Both the position numbers and the translations under genes were made by a program. A DNA stretch of 64,000 bases from AP-15 sp963772295 (GTDB lineage: Bacteria > Pseudomonadota > Alphaproteobacteria > ATCC43930 > CGMCC-115725): NCBI GenBank assembly GCA_963772295.1, contig CAVYWO010000020.1, positions 682,001 to 746,000 on the forward strand. Reading direction: 5' to 3'. The notes under the pieces are model-generated. The model worked only from the letters and a program-made list of their open reading frames with translations, searched no databases and was not told where the DNA came from. Positions 63,392 through 64,000 of the stretch are shown in pieces; the first letter of the stretch is position 1, and each line of letters begins with the position of its first letter.

Positions 63392-63415
63392 AGCCTGCGA
63401 GGCCGCCAGGGCGGC

Positions 63416-63529
63416 TCAGAACGCGCCTAGGCCCAGGATCCCGTCGTCGGGGCCGATGCCGGCCAAAACCCGCCGGCCGATCAGGTCGCGCAACGTCTCG
63501 CTGGTGCCGCCGCCGAGGCTGCCGTAGTG
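63416..63529 (-). pseudogene. C-terminal fragment of an acyl-CoA dehydrogenase
   Basis: The minus-strand frame ending at TGA 63418-63416 reads HYGSLGGGTSETLRDLIGRR followed by VLAGIG. The G-G-T-S-E-x-L-R motif is the C-terminal FAD-binding signature of acyl-CoA dehydrogenases. Only 37 codons exist. The upstream DNA, in a different frame, is radC, so this is a fusion scar. Confidence 0.75.
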
Positions 63530-64000
63530 ACGGCGATGTCGGCCTTGGATGGGGTCGGGTCGCCCGACGGATGATTGTGCACCAGGATCAGCGCCGAGGC
63601 CCCGAGCTCGAGCGCCCGCTTGACGACTTCTCGGGTGTAGACAGGGGTGTGGTCGACGGTGCCCCGTTGCTGACGCTCGTGGCGCATCAGCACGTTCTTG
63701 CGGTCGAGGAACAAGACGTGAAATTCCTCTACCTTGCCGTGCGCAATTTGCGCGCTGCAATAATCGATGAGCTTGTCCCAGGAGCCGATCACCGGCGCTT
63801 GCTGCAATTCGGCGCGCATCAGCCGCAACGCCGCCTCGCGCACCGCTTTCAGGGCGGCGATGCCGGCCGGCCCGAGCCCGGCCGCGGCGAGTGTCTCGGC
63901 CTCGGCGCTCACCGCCGCGGCGAAGCCGCCGAACCGTTCGATGAGGGCCTTCGCCAGCGGCTTGACATCGCCCCGCGGGTTGCCGGCGAACAGGATGACT
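63481..64000 (-). pseudogene. RadC (JAMM/MPN domain) DNA repair-like protein, C-terminally truncated, 5' end beyond window
   Basis: The frame enters from the right edge (first full codon at 63999) with VILFAGNPRGDVKPLAKALI and ERFGGFAAAV, then the helix-hairpin-helix-like GLGPAGIAALKAVREAALRL. The JAMM part reads FHVLFLDRKNVLMRHERQQR, GTVDHTPVYTREVVKRALEL and ILVHNHPSGDPTPSKADI (metal motif H-N-H-P-x-G-D). Similarity stops at about 63532, roughly 45 residues early, so the last helices are missing. The frame then runs through foreign sequence to 63481. Whether the stub folds is doubtful. Confidence 0.85.

Overview
The window is GC-rich, bacterial and densely coded on both strands, with many 1-4 bp overlaps of the ATGA type. 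The gene content (oxygen-dependent HemF, a MASE1-PAS sensor, a CaiB-type CoA-transferase beside a branched-chain amino acid ABC cassette, AcuI-type reductase, cyclase/ATPase/TPR regulators, paired stem-loop repeats) fits a soil or water alphaproteobacterium, probably close to Rhodospirillales or Hyphomicrobiales. That placement is inferred from family recognition only.

Layout. 1-1086: C-terminally cut MASE1-PAS sensor. 2085-8650: CaiB-type CoA-transferase and GST on +, facing a complete liv-type ABC transporter (livM, livH, livF, livG, binding protein) on -. 8.8-15.5 kb is a graveyard and mobile-element island: a GrdB/PrdB-like pseudogene, a type II antitoxin with only the tail of its toxin, an IS4-superfamily element with terminal inverted repeats and AATTC direct repeats, a fused remnant of a second livG/binding-protein pair, an RcnA-like Ni/Co exporter, lyase and AraC fragments, and a heavily deleted conserved gene. 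15.5-34.3 kb is mostly chromosomal housekeeping and catabolism: mutS, an amidohydrolase, a MetE-like protein, a hydrolase-thiolase-AcuI run, an amidase, a class II aldolase, luciferase-like monooxygenases, a methyltransferase, SMP-30, Sua5/TsaC, hemF, trmL and a Tag-like glycosylase. 34.3-39.3 kb carries a HAD hydrolase, two MBL-fold enzymes, a cysteine-dioxygenase-like protein and an FAD monooxygenase.

39.4-47.4 kb is an oligopeptide-type ABC transporter (oppC, oppB, oppA and a double ATPase), split by a compositionally foreign FkbM methyltransferase and an IS630 remnant. 47.4-53.6 kb is a tightly overlapping envelope-glycan operon (PH-like membrane protein, polysaccharide deacetylase, two MurG-like and two GT4 glycosyltransferases). 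Divergent from it are an exporter-type ABC protein with degenerate ATPase motifs, a cyclic-nucleotide-binding protein and a small methyltransferase. 57.6-64 kb holds a DUF2846-type lipoprotein, a very large SAM/adenylate-cyclase/ATPase/TPR regulator, a Tat-exported protein resembling a nitrile-hydratase leader peptide followed by a heme-oxygenase-like enzyme, and a truncated radC joined to an acyl-CoA dehydrogenase tail.

Two features stand out. First, about twenty small indels break genes that are otherwise well conserved; eight lie in the ABC exporter alone. They may reflect gene decay or an error-prone assembly. Second, the pair at 61988-63391 is the best candidate for an undescribed system. 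No tRNA, rRNA or CRISPR array was recognised.
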